In this document: positions 1-7,860 of the stretch, piece after piece
How positions within the stretch are numbered: position 1 is the first letter of the stretch
Layout: each line of letters starts with the position of its first letter
DNA from: Planctomycetota bacterium
GTDB lineage: Bacteria > Planctomycetota > UBA1135 > GCA-002686595
Assembly (NCBI GenBank): GCA_016872715.1
Contig: VGZD01000017.1
Location: forward strand, 1 to 44,919
Direction of reading: 5' to 3'
DNA length: 44,919 nt
Translations under genes and position numbers: made by a program
Notes under the pieces: generated by a model
Databases searched by the model: none
What the model was told of the DNA's origin: nothing
Seen by the model: only the letters and a program-made list of their open reading frames with translations

Positions 1-504
1 CGCGGTCGCGGTGCGCGCGACGAGCTCGAGCGTGGCGGGCGCGAGCTGCGGAGCCGTGCTCGGCCACGCCACGCACAGCGCGGCGAGCACGAGCGGCGGC
101 ACGAGCGGCGCGAGCTGCGGCTTGAGAGCCGCGCGCGCGAGCGCGTCCGCGGGCAAGTCGGCGCTCACCCGCAGGGCGAGCAGCCCAGCGAGCGCGCCGC
201 GGCCGCGCGCTTCAAAGGCCGTCGACAGGGCGCCGCCGCAACCGAGTTCGCGATCCGCGCGCTCCGCCACCGCCTGCGCGTTCGGTGCATGCTCGACCCA
301 CCAGCTCGCCCCGCACGCGAGCGCCGCGAGCGAGTGGACGACGAGCGCATCCGCGCGCAACGCATCCGCGCCCGAGAGCTGGCACGCCAACGCCGTCGCG
401 AGCGCCGCCGAGCTTCCGAGCAGCGCCGCCTCGAGCGCGCGCGCGACGCGCGCGCGCCGCAGTGCCGCGCCGATCAGGCCCGAAAGCGCGTCGCGCTCCG
501 TCAT
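1..504 (-). CDS. Hypothetical membrane-associated protein, 3'-truncated by window edge
   Basis: The reading frame stays open from the ATG at 504 to the left edge, giving the first 168 residues of the protein. The ATG overlaps the TGA of the upstream YdjY-domain gene by 4 nt (ATGA), so the two genes are likely translationally coupled. The protein is Ala/Leu/Arg-rich. It starts MTERDALSGLIG, has a central hydrophobic stretch with several Cys and Trp residues, and has a clear hydrophobic segment near residues 141-160 (PLVPPLVLAALC). I recognise no family. Its position directly behind a secreted YdjY-domain protein suggests, by inference only, an envelope role. The frame is supported by the overlap and by strong GC at third positions. 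Confidence 0.6.
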   Translation of the reverse strand, partial: MTERDALSGLIGAALRRARVARALEAALLGSSAALATALACQLSGADALRADALVVHSLAALACGASWWVEHAPNAQAVAERADRELGCGGALSTAFEARGRGALAGLLALRVSADLPADALARAALKPQLAPLVPPLVLAALCVAWPSTAPQLAPATLELVARTATA

Positions 505-1319
505 CGTCCCCCGCCGCTCGCAGCGCCTGCGTCCACCTCGGGCAGCAACACCGCGAGCTCGGCGTCGAGCGACTCGATGCGAGCGCGCGAGAAGACGAGC
601 GCCACGCGCGTTCCACGCTCCGGGATGAGCCACGCGTTGAGCGCCCAGATGCCCTGCTCGACGCAGTCACTCTGCGCACCGGAGAGCAGCGTGTAGCCCT
701 CGCTGAAGAAGGCGATGTTGATCAGGTTCTGGTAGACGTCGGCCGCGAACACGTCCGCGGCGTCGGCGCCGCTGCGGCCGTTGGGCACCATGCGCGAGCC
801 GAGATAGGCCCACTCGTGGCGCTTCATCGCCAGCCCGCTCGAGAGATTCCGCACGAGGTCCTCGACGCGATAGAAGTACGTCTCCTCGCCCTGTCGCCAG
901 CCGACGTACATGCAAAAGCCCGTGCCGGTCGGCAGCGTGACTTCGTACGCGCTCGCCCCGGCCGCGAGCTCGGCCTCGCTCGGCGCGGGCTCCTTGCGAC
1001 GCCACGTCGCGTTCGTGCCCGCGCTCGCGCCCAGCGCGAGCAGCGCGATGTTGAGCACGCTGGGCGTGGCCGGCGTCATGAACGCCGACTCGTGCGCGGC
1101 GCCGGCGGGACCGACGAGCAGGTACTCGAGCAGGTCATCGCGCACGAGCACGTCGGCTGGCACGACGCACAGCCCGCGCGCGGGATCGAGCGTGATGTCC
1201 TGCTGCGCGAGCGTCTCGACGAGCTTGCGCTCCTCGGGAGAGAGCGGTCGGCGCGGCCCCGCATCCTGAGGCCGGGCGACGAGGGCGAGCAGAGCGGCGA
1301 GCGCGGACGTTCGGAACAT
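501..1319 (-). CDS. YdjY-domain-like secreted protein
   Basis: A protein of 272 residues. An N-terminal signal peptide is visible (MFRTSALAALLALVARP followed by polar residues), so it is probably exported. The region around residues 50-90 contains a stretch like EYLLVGPAGAAHESAFMT followed by PSVLNIALLALG, which matches the layout of YdjY-type domains seen in planctomycete secreted proteins. The second half (YQNLINIAFFSEGYTLLSGA) is less familiar. The start at 1319 was chosen over an upstream in-frame start because it begins the signal peptide. A TAAGCT box lies 10 nt before this ATG. The last codons overlap the next gene. Function is unknown; confidence is good that it is a gene and moderate for the family. 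Confidence 0.75.
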   Translation of the reverse strand: MFRTSALAALLALVARPQDAGPRRPLSPEERKLVETLAQQDITLDPARGLCVVPADVLVRDDLLEYLLVGPAGAAHESAFMTPATPSVLNIALLALGASAGTNATWRRKEPAPSEAELAAGASAYEVTLPTGTGFCMYVGWRQGEETYFYRVEDLVRNLSSGLAMKRHEWAYLGSRMVPNGRSGADAADVFAADVYQNLINIAFFSEGYTLLSGAQSDCVEQGIWALNAWLIPERGTRVALVFSRARIESLDAELAVLLPEVDAGAASGGGR

Positions 1320-1329
1320 GGCGCGAGTG

Positions 1330-1335
1330 AGCTTA
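1330..1335 (-). promoter_or_regulatory. Possible -10 box of the YdjY-domain gene
   Basis: On the minus strand TAAGCT lies 10 nt before the ATG at 1319. It resembles the other -10-like boxes seen before genes in this window. No clear -35 element is visible, so the call rests on spacing and recurrence alone. Confidence 0.3.
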
Positions 1336-1580
1336 GCGAGGCCCAACGCGGGCCGCGCCGCAGAGGTTCACGGCGCGGCGGTTCACGGCGCGACGACCAG
1401 CGCACGCGCCCGCGCCCACCGCCCGCGGCGTCGCGTGAGCCGCGACCGGCGACCTCGCGCTCGCCGCCCCCCCCGACCGACGCCGCGCCCCAACCCGCAC
1501 CGTGCGACGGAGGCCCGACGGGCACGACGGCGCACCTGCACCGCGCCCCCCCTAGTGCGGCGAAGTCGAGGTCGCCCGAG

Positions 1581-1710
1581 TTTCCGGTGCAAGTTTCCGG
1601 CGCGAGTTTCCGGCGCGAGTTTCCGGCGCGAGTTTCCGGCGCGAGTTTCCGGCGCGAGTTTCCGGTGCAAGTTTCCGGCGCGAGTTTCCGGTGCAAGTTT
1701 CCGGTGCGAG
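1581..1710. repeat. Ten-copy 13-bp tandem repeat in an intergenic region
   Basis: Ten directly adjacent 13-bp units (tttccggcgcgag or tttccggtgcaag) fill 1581-1710 with no interruptions. Six units have the core CGCG, three have TGCA, and the last has the hybrid TGCG. The array sits in the 445-bp gap between the start of the YdjY-domain gene (1319) and the end of thyX (1765), both on the minus strand. The 13-bp period breaks codon frame, so it is not a protein repeat. There are no spacers, so it is not a CRISPR array. The rest of the gap (1320-1580 and 1711-1764) shows no gene. Confidence 0.9.
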
Positions 1711-1764
1711 TGACGCGCCCAGAGCACGCAGTGTGCGCCGCACGAGCGCGGCTTCGAAGCTGCT

Positions 1765-2553
1765 CTAGAACAGCGTCTCGCGCGTGATGCCGACGCGCGC
1801 GAGGTCGTCCTTGACGAGTTCGAACACCGCTTCGGCGTAGCGCCGGATCTCGTGCTGCGCGTCCGGCTCGAGGCGTTGTGTGAGGAAGTGGATCACGCCC
1901 TGCAGCGACACGGTCCAGTAAGCTTGGCTGTAGAGGTTCTGCGGCAACATCATGCGCGCGATTTCCTTCGCGACGCCGCGCTCGATGCGCTCCTCGTACA
2001 GCTCGAACGTGCGGCGGCACTCCTCGAGCATGCGCGCGCGCTCGCCTGAGTGATCGAAGTCCGCGGGCAGGTCGAATGAAGCCTGCTTGTTGCCGTGCGG
2101 CGGGTTCGCGCGCATGACCTGCGGCACGTAGAACTCCTGCGCCCACTGCACGTAGCGCCCCGAGATCTCGTTCCACGAGCAGCCCTTGTCGGTGTCGAAC
2201 AACACGTCGAACACTTCGAGCGAGACGCTCTGCCCATCCACCTCGTACTCGCGCCAGCCGCTGCCGACCTGATACTTGAACGCTTGGCGGAACACGAACA
2301 GCGGAGCCTTCCAGTGGAAGGTGTAGAAGCTGTGGCGATAGGGCGAGGTGTGCCCGTGCTTCCACAGAAAGCCCGCGAGCTTGCGGTCGCCCTCGTCGAA
2401 GGCCGCTTTCTGTTTTTGGTAGCTGATGCGCGCGGCATTGACGACCTTGAGCGCGGGGTCCTGCTGCATGCGGTCGACGCAGGCGACGAAGCCGATGCCG
2501 TCGTCGAGGGTCGAAACCGCGCCTTCGGGGATGGGGAGCGTGCTGGCGGCCAT
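1765..2553 (-). CDS. thyX: Flavin-dependent thymidylate synthase (ThyX), variant
   Basis: A 262-residue ThyX, which makes dTMP from dUMP using FAD, NADPH and methylene-tetrahydrofolate. Family landmarks are clear: HTSPYRHSFYTFHWKAP (residues 68-84), SWNEISGRY (126-134), EIARMMLPQNLY (197-208), and RLEPDAQHEIRRYA (227-240) near the C-terminus. The signature is usually RHRxxSxNExSxRY, following FRQ directly. Here FRQAFKYQ (88-95) is followed by about 29 extra residues before CSWNEISGRY, and the RHR is not seen. The rest of the protein is intact, so this looks like a functional variant rather than a pseudogene. A TAGACT box lies 7 nt before the ATG, implying a leaderless mRNA. No thyA is seen in the window. 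Confidence 0.92.
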   Translation of the reverse strand: MAASTLPIPEGAVSTLDDGIGFVACVDRMQQDPALKVVNAARISYQKQKAAFDEGDRKLAGFLWKHGHTSPYRHSFYTFHWKAPLFVFRQAFKYQVGSGWREYEVDGQSVSLEVFDVLFDTDKGCSWNEISGRYVQWAQEFYVPQVMRANPPHGNKQASFDLPADFDHSGERARMLEECRRTFELYEERIERGVAKEIARMMLPQNLYSQAYWTVSLQGVIHFLTQRLEPDAQHEIRRYAEAVFELVKDDLARVGITRETLF

Positions 2554-2560
2554 TGGGCGG

Positions 2561-2566
2561 AGTCTA
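2561..2566 (-). promoter_or_regulatory. -10 box of thyX, leaderless arrangement
   Basis: On the minus strand TAGACT is followed by 7 nt and then the thyX ATG. The same hexamer precedes tRNA-Ser(GCU) at a distance fitting a -10 element. Transcription would therefore begin at or next to the thyX start codon. No good -35 element is evident. Confidence 0.45.
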
Positions 2567-2725
2567 CGCAGGCGTCGAGGCGCTTGCGACGAGTGCCGAG
2601 CCTACGCCGATGGGCCGATGCGAAGTTCGAGGGTCGGTGCTAGGGTCGGACGAGTGCTCCCGCGGCCCCGCCGAGGCGGGAACCAGCGCTCGCGCCAGCG
2701 CTGCTCACGGCTCCTCGAGCTCACC

Positions 2726-4240
2726 ATGACGCCGACCCCGCTCTCGCCCGACCGTCGCCAGATCCTGCAGGGCTCCCTCTCGCTCGCCGCCGCCGGGACT
2801 CTCGCGCGCCTATCGGCCGCGGCGCAGTCGACCCCGATCGGCAGTCCGCCCGCGCTCTCGCCCAGCGCGGTTGCGGTGCGCATCTCGCTCGTCGCGGCGC
2901 CGAGCAGCGCGTCCATCTTGCCGGGCGTCAGCACCCAGGTCTGGCGCTACACGGGCCAAGTCCGCAGCTTTCATTCGGGCGCGCTCCAACCGATCCCCGG
3001 CTCGCACCTCGGCCCCGTGCTGCGTTTCCAGCAGGGTGATCGAGCGCAGATCACGGTCACCAACCTGATCGGCGAGGACCACGTCGTCCACTGGCACGGG
3101 CTCGACGTTCCCTCGGACATGGACGGCCATCCGCGCCACCAGTTCCCGCACGGCAGCTCGACCACCTACGACTTTCCGGTGCTCAACCGCGCGGGCACCT
3201 ACTGGTACCACTCGCACGCCGACATGCGCACCGGCTTTCAGGCCTACAAGGGCCTGGCGGGACCGCTCGTGGTCAGCGATGCGCAGGAGCAGGCGCTCGC
3301 ACTCCCGCGCGGGCAATTCGACGTGCCTTTGGTGCTGCAGGACGCGAGCTTCGACACCGCGGGTCAGCTCGCGTACTCGCCGCTCAACATGCAAAACGGT
3401 TTCCTCGGGACGACGCAGCTCGTCAATGGGAAAGCCAACGCCACGCTCAACGTCGCGACGCGCGCGTACCGCCTGCGCATCGTCAATGGCGCGACGTCGC
3501 GCGTGTACAAGCTCGCGTGGAGCGACGGCACGCCGATGGTCGTGATCGGCAACGATGGTGGCCTGCTCGCGGCGCCCTCGCTGCGCCCCTACGTCACGCT
3601 GTCGCCCGGCGAGCGCGCCGAGGTGTGGGCCGATTTCCGCCAACATGCCGTGGGCTCGCAGGTCGTGCTGCGCAGCCTGCCCTTCAGCGGCGTGAGCATG
3701 GGTCAGGGCGCCCAACTCGACCTGCTCACCGTGCAGGTCACGCAGTCGCAGCCCGAGACGCTGCAACTGCCCGCGACCCTGTCCACGATTCAGGCCTACG
3801 TGCCCCAGCAGGCCACGAACTACGGCAACCCGCGCAGCTTCGCGATCTCCTTCTCGCCGGGCATCGGGTTCACGCTCAACGGCGGCACGTTCCAGATGAC
3901 CGGCGTCGCCGCCAACGAGATCGTGCGCCGCGACACGCTCGAGCACGTCCGCATCACGAACACGACCGGAATGATGGTCGTCGGCCATCCGATCCACTTC
4001 CACGGCCGACAGTTCCAAGTGCTAGGCCGCAGCGTCGCCTCGGCCAACCTCGCCGGATGGCAGACGCTCAGTCAGGGGTTCATCGACGAGGGCTGGAAGG
4101 ACACGGTCCTCGTCATGCCGGGCGAGACGATCGACTTGCTCGTGCGCTACTCGAGCTACACGGGCCTGTTCCTCTATCACTGCCACAACCTCGTGCACGA
4201 GGACATGGGGATGATGCGCAACCTGCGCATCGATCCCTGA
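2726..4240 (+). CDS. Exported multicopper oxidase (CueO/bilirubin oxidase-like)
   Basis: A 504-residue cupredoxin-type oxidase that couples substrate oxidation to four-electron reduction of O2. All four copper motifs are present in order: HWHG, WYHSH, HPIHFHG, and the C-terminal HCHNLVHEDMGMM, which supplies the type 1 Cys and an axial Met. The N-terminus (DRRQILQGSLSLAAAG) resembles a Tat signal, fitting export of a folded copper protein. The ATG at 2726 was chosen because it starts this signal; upstream in-frame sequence is non-coding in character. It stands alone on the plus strand, divergent from thyX, and ends 9 nt before the convergent HEAT-repeat gene. The natural substrate (copper, phenols or bilirubin-like compounds) cannot be told from the sequence. 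Confidence 0.9.
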   Translation: MTPTPLSPDRRQILQGSLSLAAAGTLARLSAAAQSTPIGSPPALSPSAVAVRISLVAAPSSASILPGVSTQVWRYTGQVRSFHSGALQPIPGSHLGPVLRFQQGDRAQITVTNLIGEDHVVHWHGLDVPSDMDGHPRHQFPHGSSTTYDFPVLNRAGTYWYHSHADMRTGFQAYKGLAGPLVVSDAQEQALALPRGQFDVPLVLQDASFDTAGQLAYSPLNMQNGFLGTTQLVNGKANATLNVATRAYRLRIVNGATSRVYKLAWSDGTPMVVIGNDGGLLAAPSLRPYVTLSPGERAEVWADFRQHAVGSQVVLRSLPFSGVSMGQGAQLDLLTVQVTQSQPETLQLPATLSTIQAYVPQQATNYGNPRSFAISFSPGIGFTLNGGTFQMTGVAANEIVRRDTLEHVRITNTTGMMVVGHPIHFHGRQFQVLGRSVASANLAGWQTLSQGFIDEGWKDTVLVMPGETIDLLVRYSSYTGLFLYHCHNLVHEDMGMMRNLRIDP

Positions 4241-4249
4241 GCGCGGAGT

Positions 4250-7033
4250 TCACCGGTCCGCGAGCAGCGCGGCCATTTCCGCGCAGGCAGCGAGCGCGGC
4301 GCCCGAGCGACCGGCGAGCTCGCTTGCCTCGGCCAGCGCTCCGCGGGCAGCTTCGCGATCGCCCCCCGCGGCGAGGACACGCGCGCGCAGCAGGGGCGCG
4401 CTCGCCTCGAGCCGCGCCAGTCCGTCGCTGCCGCGCGCGGGATCGAACGCCCCGAAGCTCCGCTCGAACGCGCGGTGCGGCCCGCGACCGAGCCGCTCGT
4501 CGCGCGCGAGCCGCCGCACGAGCGACGCGTGCTCGCTCAGCGCGCCCAAGGCCTCGCAGACACCGAGCAGGGCGCAACGCACCTCGAAGATCCGCAGGTC
4601 GCGCTCCTCGCTCTGCGCCTCGCCGAGCAGGCCGATGCCAGCCGCTGCGAGCAGGCGCCTCGCGCTCGCGAAGTCGCCGCGCATCGCAGTTCGCTCGCCG
4701 ATAGCCGCGAGCAGCCGCGCATCGGCGGTCCACCACGCACCCGAGCGTTCCAACGCCGCCGAGAGCCCGCCACAGCGCGCCAATTCCTCGCCCACGGCAA
4801 GCTCCGAGCGCCACGAGAACTCGCTGCCGCCCTGCGCGCGAGCCCGAAAGCGCGCGCGCAACTGCTCGGCAGCGGCCGCGAGCGGCGCGGAGAGCCACTG
4901 CTCCACGAGCTTGGAATCGAGCGCGTGCGCCTCGGCGAGCGCGGTCCAGATCGCCTCGCGTTCGAGTTCGCGCACGGCGCGCCCCGCGAGCGTCTCGCTG
5001 GCCTCCTCCCGCAGCTCGAGACGCTCGCGCAGCCAAGCCCGCGCTCGCGCGTCTCCACAGCCGCCGAGCGCCGCCAGAGCATGGCGCCGCAGATCCAAGT
5101 CGCGCGCGGTTGCCGCGCCGAGCAGCGTGTCGACGTCCGGCGGTCGCCGACGGGCGAGCAGGTCGAGCGCGAGCTCGCGATGCAACCCGTGCTCGGCGGA
5201 ATCGAGCGCCACGCGGCGCAGCAGTGCGAGTGCCGGCTCCGCTGCGTTCGCATCGCAGGCCCGCAGCGCACGCGCGCGCAGGTCGAAATCGCAGCTCGCC
5301 CACGTCTGGCCGAGCACCTCGACCGCGCGCGCGTCACCAAACGGCGCGCGCGAGAGCGCCGCTTCGATCCGCAGGCGCCGCGGAACGCCGTCCTCGAGCC
5401 ACCGCACGAGTCGCTCCCGCCCGAGCGCGTCTTGACCCAGCGCCCAGATGACCGCCTTGGAGACCTCGACGCGATCGAGGGTGCGCGCGAGCACGCGCGC
5501 GAGCTCCTCGTGGCCCGCCGTTCCCGCTTGCTCGTGCACGACGCGCACGAGCGCGGCCGCCCGCAACTCGGTGGCGCGCGCGTCTTGCCGCTCGAGATCA
5601 GCGAGTTCCGCGGCCAGTCGCTCGCGCGCCAGAGCCGCGATCCCCGTGTCGGGCGCGAACGGGGCGAGCAAGTCGAACGCACTCATCCCCGCGGCGCCAC
5701 CTTGGCTCGCGATCCTGCACAAGTCCGCGCGCAACGCCTCGAGTCGCACGCCCCGCGGGAGCTCCGCGAGCAGCGCTTCGGCGCGGCTCGCTTCGACCGA
5801 GCGCCAGCGGCGCGCCAACGCCTCGATCCACGGTTCGACGGGGCGCGCCGCGCACAGCGCGCTGAACGCCTCGTCGCCCACGCTGCGCGCGCCGTCGTCG
5901 AGCGCACGCACGAGCAGAGCGCCGAACTCCGCGCGCGCTTCCTCGACGACCAACTCGCGCGCGAGCCCGACCGCCGCGCGCCGCAGCTCGGGCGCGACGC
6001 TCGCGTCGAGCCACGGCTCGAGGTCCGCGGGCGCGAGTTCCGTGGCGTGCGGCGCCAACTCCTCGAACAGGAAGTCGGCCACGCGCTCGCGCAGTCTCGG
6101 CTCCGAGCGCAGCACGTCGAGCACGTCCGCCGCCGGCCAAGCCTCGAAGCTGCCGCGCACGAGCGCGTGGTCGCGCGAGTCGTCCACGCCCGCACGCAAC
6201 CGCTCGAGCAGCGCTCGTCCGAGCGCGTGCTCGCTCGATCGCACGGCGCGTGCGGCGTCGGTGAAGAGCTCTTCGAACCCGATCGGCCCCGGCCACGCCG
6301 CCGCAACGCGCTCGACGGCGCGCTCCGCGCTCGCGTCGTGCAGCTCGAACCGCACGCGCAGCGCCGACACGATCGCCGCGCGCTCGACATCGCTCGCGGA
6401 ATCCTCGAGCACCGCCAGCCACACCCGCGACGGCCGCGCTCGTTGCAGACGCGCGGCGAGCCCGCGCCACACGCGCGGATCGCCGCCGCGCAACACTCTC
6501 GTCGCCAGCTCGCGCACATCGACCGACTCGCCTTGGAGCTCCACGACGTACTCCAGCGCGGCGCTCGCGACGCGTTCATCCGCGTCGTGCGCGAGACGCT
6601 CGAGCGCGTCGATGTCCCGCAGGCTCGCCGTCGCCGACTGCAGCAGCGCCAAACGCACGGCGGGCAGCGGGTGTTGCGCCGCCGCGAGCACCGCGTCGGG
6701 CTGCGTCACCAGCCCCAAGCGCAACGCCGCGACCAACAGATCGGGCGCGACTTCGCCGGGCATTCGCGCCACGGGCTCGAAGCTCGCGACCGATTCGTTC
6801 GACGCGAGCAGCCCGAATTCGCGCGCGCGCTCGAGAGCACGCAACAACGTGACGCGCCCGTCCCTGCCCAGCGCGAGCGCCTCCGCGCGCGCCTCGCCGT
6901 CTGCGGCCTGCGCCCAGCGCCTGAGCGCGAACTCGCGCTCGACCGAGTCGCCAAAGTCCTGAACGGGCTCCTGCGCGAGCGCGCGCAGGCCCACGCTCAG
7001 GACGAGAGCCGCCGCTGCGCCTGCGCGAGCCAT
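4250..7033 (-). CDS. Large exported HEAT-repeat protein
   Basis: A 927-residue protein with a signal peptide (MARAGAAAALVLSVGLRALAQ) and then repeated amphipathic helix pairs typical of HEAT-like solenoids. Examples are LPAVRLALLQSATAS, DERVASAALEYVVEL and ARARAWLRERLEL. It is exceptionally rich in Ala, Arg, Glu and Leu and has no catalytic motif that I can find. It is the last gene of an operon: its ATG at 7033 lies 37 bp inside the end of nnrD. HEAT solenoids usually serve as binding scaffolds, and the signal peptide puts this one outside the cytoplasm. A large antisense open frame over the same region is a GC-bias shadow. Confidence 0.8.
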   Translation of the reverse strand: MARAGAAAALVLSVGLRALAQEPVQDFGDSVEREFALRRWAQAADGEARAEALALGRDGRVTLLRALERAREFGLLASNESVASFEPVARMPGEVAPDLLVAALRLGLVTQPDAVLAAAQHPLPAVRLALLQSATASLRDIDALERLAHDADERVASAALEYVVELQGESVDVRELATRVLRGGDPRVWRGLAARLQRARPSRVWLAVLEDSASDVERAAIVSALRVRFELHDASAERAVERVAAAWPGPIGFEELFTDAARAVRSSEHALGRALLERLRAGVDDSRDHALVRGSFEAWPAADVLDVLRSEPRLRERVADFLFEELAPHATELAPADLEPWLDASVAPELRRAAVGLARELVVEEARAEFGALLVRALDDGARSVGDEAFSALCAARPVEPWIEALARRWRSVEASRAEALLAELPRGVRLEALRADLCRIASQGGAAGMSAFDLLAPFAPDTGIAALARERLAAELADLERQDARATELRAAALVRVVHEQAGTAGHEELARVLARTLDRVEVSKAVIWALGQDALGRERLVRWLEDGVPRRLRIEAALSRAPFGDARAVEVLGQTWASCDFDLRARALRACDANAAEPALALLRRVALDSAEHGLHRELALDLLARRRPPDVDTLLGAATARDLDLRRHALAALGGCGDARARAWLRERLELREEASETLAGRAVRELEREAIWTALAEAHALDSKLVEQWLSAPLAAAAEQLRARFRARAQGGSEFSWRSELAVGEELARCGGLSAALERSGAWWTADARLLAAIGERTAMRGDFASARRLLAAAGIGLLGEAQSEERDLRIFEVRCALLGVCEALGALSEHASLVRRLARDERLGRGPHRAFERSFGAFDPARGSDGLARLEASAPLLRARVLAAGGDREAARGALAEASELAGRSGAALAACAEMAALLADR

Positions 7034-7860
7034 TGGATCAGGTCCGACGCGATGACGGCGCGCTTGCCCAGATGCGCGGCCGCGAGATCTCCCGCGAGTC
7101 CGTGCGCGCGCACCGCGGCGCAGGTCGCATCGAACGCGGTCCACTGCGGGAAGGCGCCCGTCGCGCACAGCGCGGCATACGCGGCGAGGATGCCCGCGAG
7201 CACGTCGCCCGAGCCCGCCGTCGCCATGCCGACGTTGCCCGTGTCGTTCACATACACCAAGCGACCATCGGTGACGACCGTGCCCGGTCCCTTGAGGCAC
7301 ACGATCGCTCCGCTGCGCTCCGCGAGCTCGCGCGCCGCGGCCTCGCGCCCGGCCGCCGCGCGCGGGATGGCGCGCGCGAGCAGTCGCGCCGCTTCGCCCG
7401 AGTGCGGCGTGATCAGCGTGGCTCCCGCGCGTCCGGCGAGCTTCTCCGGCGCGCCCGCGAGCACGTTGAGCGCGTCCGCGTCGAGCACGAGCGGAATCGC
7501 GGGCGCGCGCTCGACCAGCGCCTGCACGAGTTGCCGCGCATCGTCGGCCTGCCCAAGCCCGCATCCGACCACGATCGAGTGAAACCCGCGCTGCGCGAGG
7601 AGAAACTGCGCGTTGGTGGCGGGGCTCGCGCGCATCAAAATCGCCTCGGGCGCCGCGATCGGCAGCGCGTGCGCCACTTCGTCGCTCGTCGCGAGCACCG
7701 TCACGAGCCCAGCGCCCGCGCGCTGCGCCGCGCGCGCCACGAGCAGCGCCGCGCCCGGCATCGTCGCGCTGCCGCAGGCCACGAGCACGCGCCCCGCATC
7801 GCCCTTGTGAGCGTCCGCCGGCAGCTCCGGCGGCACGAGCGAGCGCTCCTGCTCGCTCAC
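6997..7860 (-). CDS. nnrD: ADP/ATP-dependent NAD(P)H-hydrate dehydratase (NnrD domain only)
   Basis: A 287-residue carbohydrate-kinase-fold enzyme that repairs hydrated NADH and NADPH. The N-terminal motif GDAGRVLVACGSATMPGAA and the catalytic C-terminal motif TAGSGDVLAGI are both present, as is ITPHSGEAARL in the centre. The protein lacks the N-terminal epimerase (NnrE) domain often fused to it, so the epimerase must be elsewhere. The GTG start at 7860 overlaps the asparaginase stop by 4 nt (GTGA), which decides this start. The gene runs 37 bp into the HEAT-repeat gene, so the three genes form one transcription unit. Confidence 0.9.
   Translation of the reverse strand: MSEQERSLVPPELPADAHKGDAGRVLVACGSATMPGAALLVARAAQRAGAGLVTVLATSDEVAHALPIAAPEAILMRASPATNAQFLLAQRGFHSIVVGCGLGQADDARQLVQALVERAPAIPLVLDADALNVLAGAPEKLAGRAGATLITPHSGEAARLLARAIPRAAAGREAAARELAERSGAIVCLKGPGTVVTDGRLVYVNDTGNVGMATAGSGDVLAGILAAYAALCATGAFPQWTAFDATCAAVRAHGLAGDLAAAHLGKRAVIASDLIQWLAQAQRRLSS

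Noticed and set aside
1581-1710. Possible CRISPR array
   Set aside because: Units are 13 bp, directly adjacent and with no spacers; no cas genes are present.
285-1787. 500-codon plus-strand frame covering the YdjY gene, the 13-bp repeats and the thyX end
   Set aside because: It crosses genes on the other strand and the non-coding repeat, with an Arg-rich product lacking any domain.
4475-7582. 1035-codon plus-strand frame over the HEAT-repeat gene
   Set aside because: Its product is Arg/Gln-rich with no domain. The minus strand has a signal peptide, HEAT repeats and operon context.
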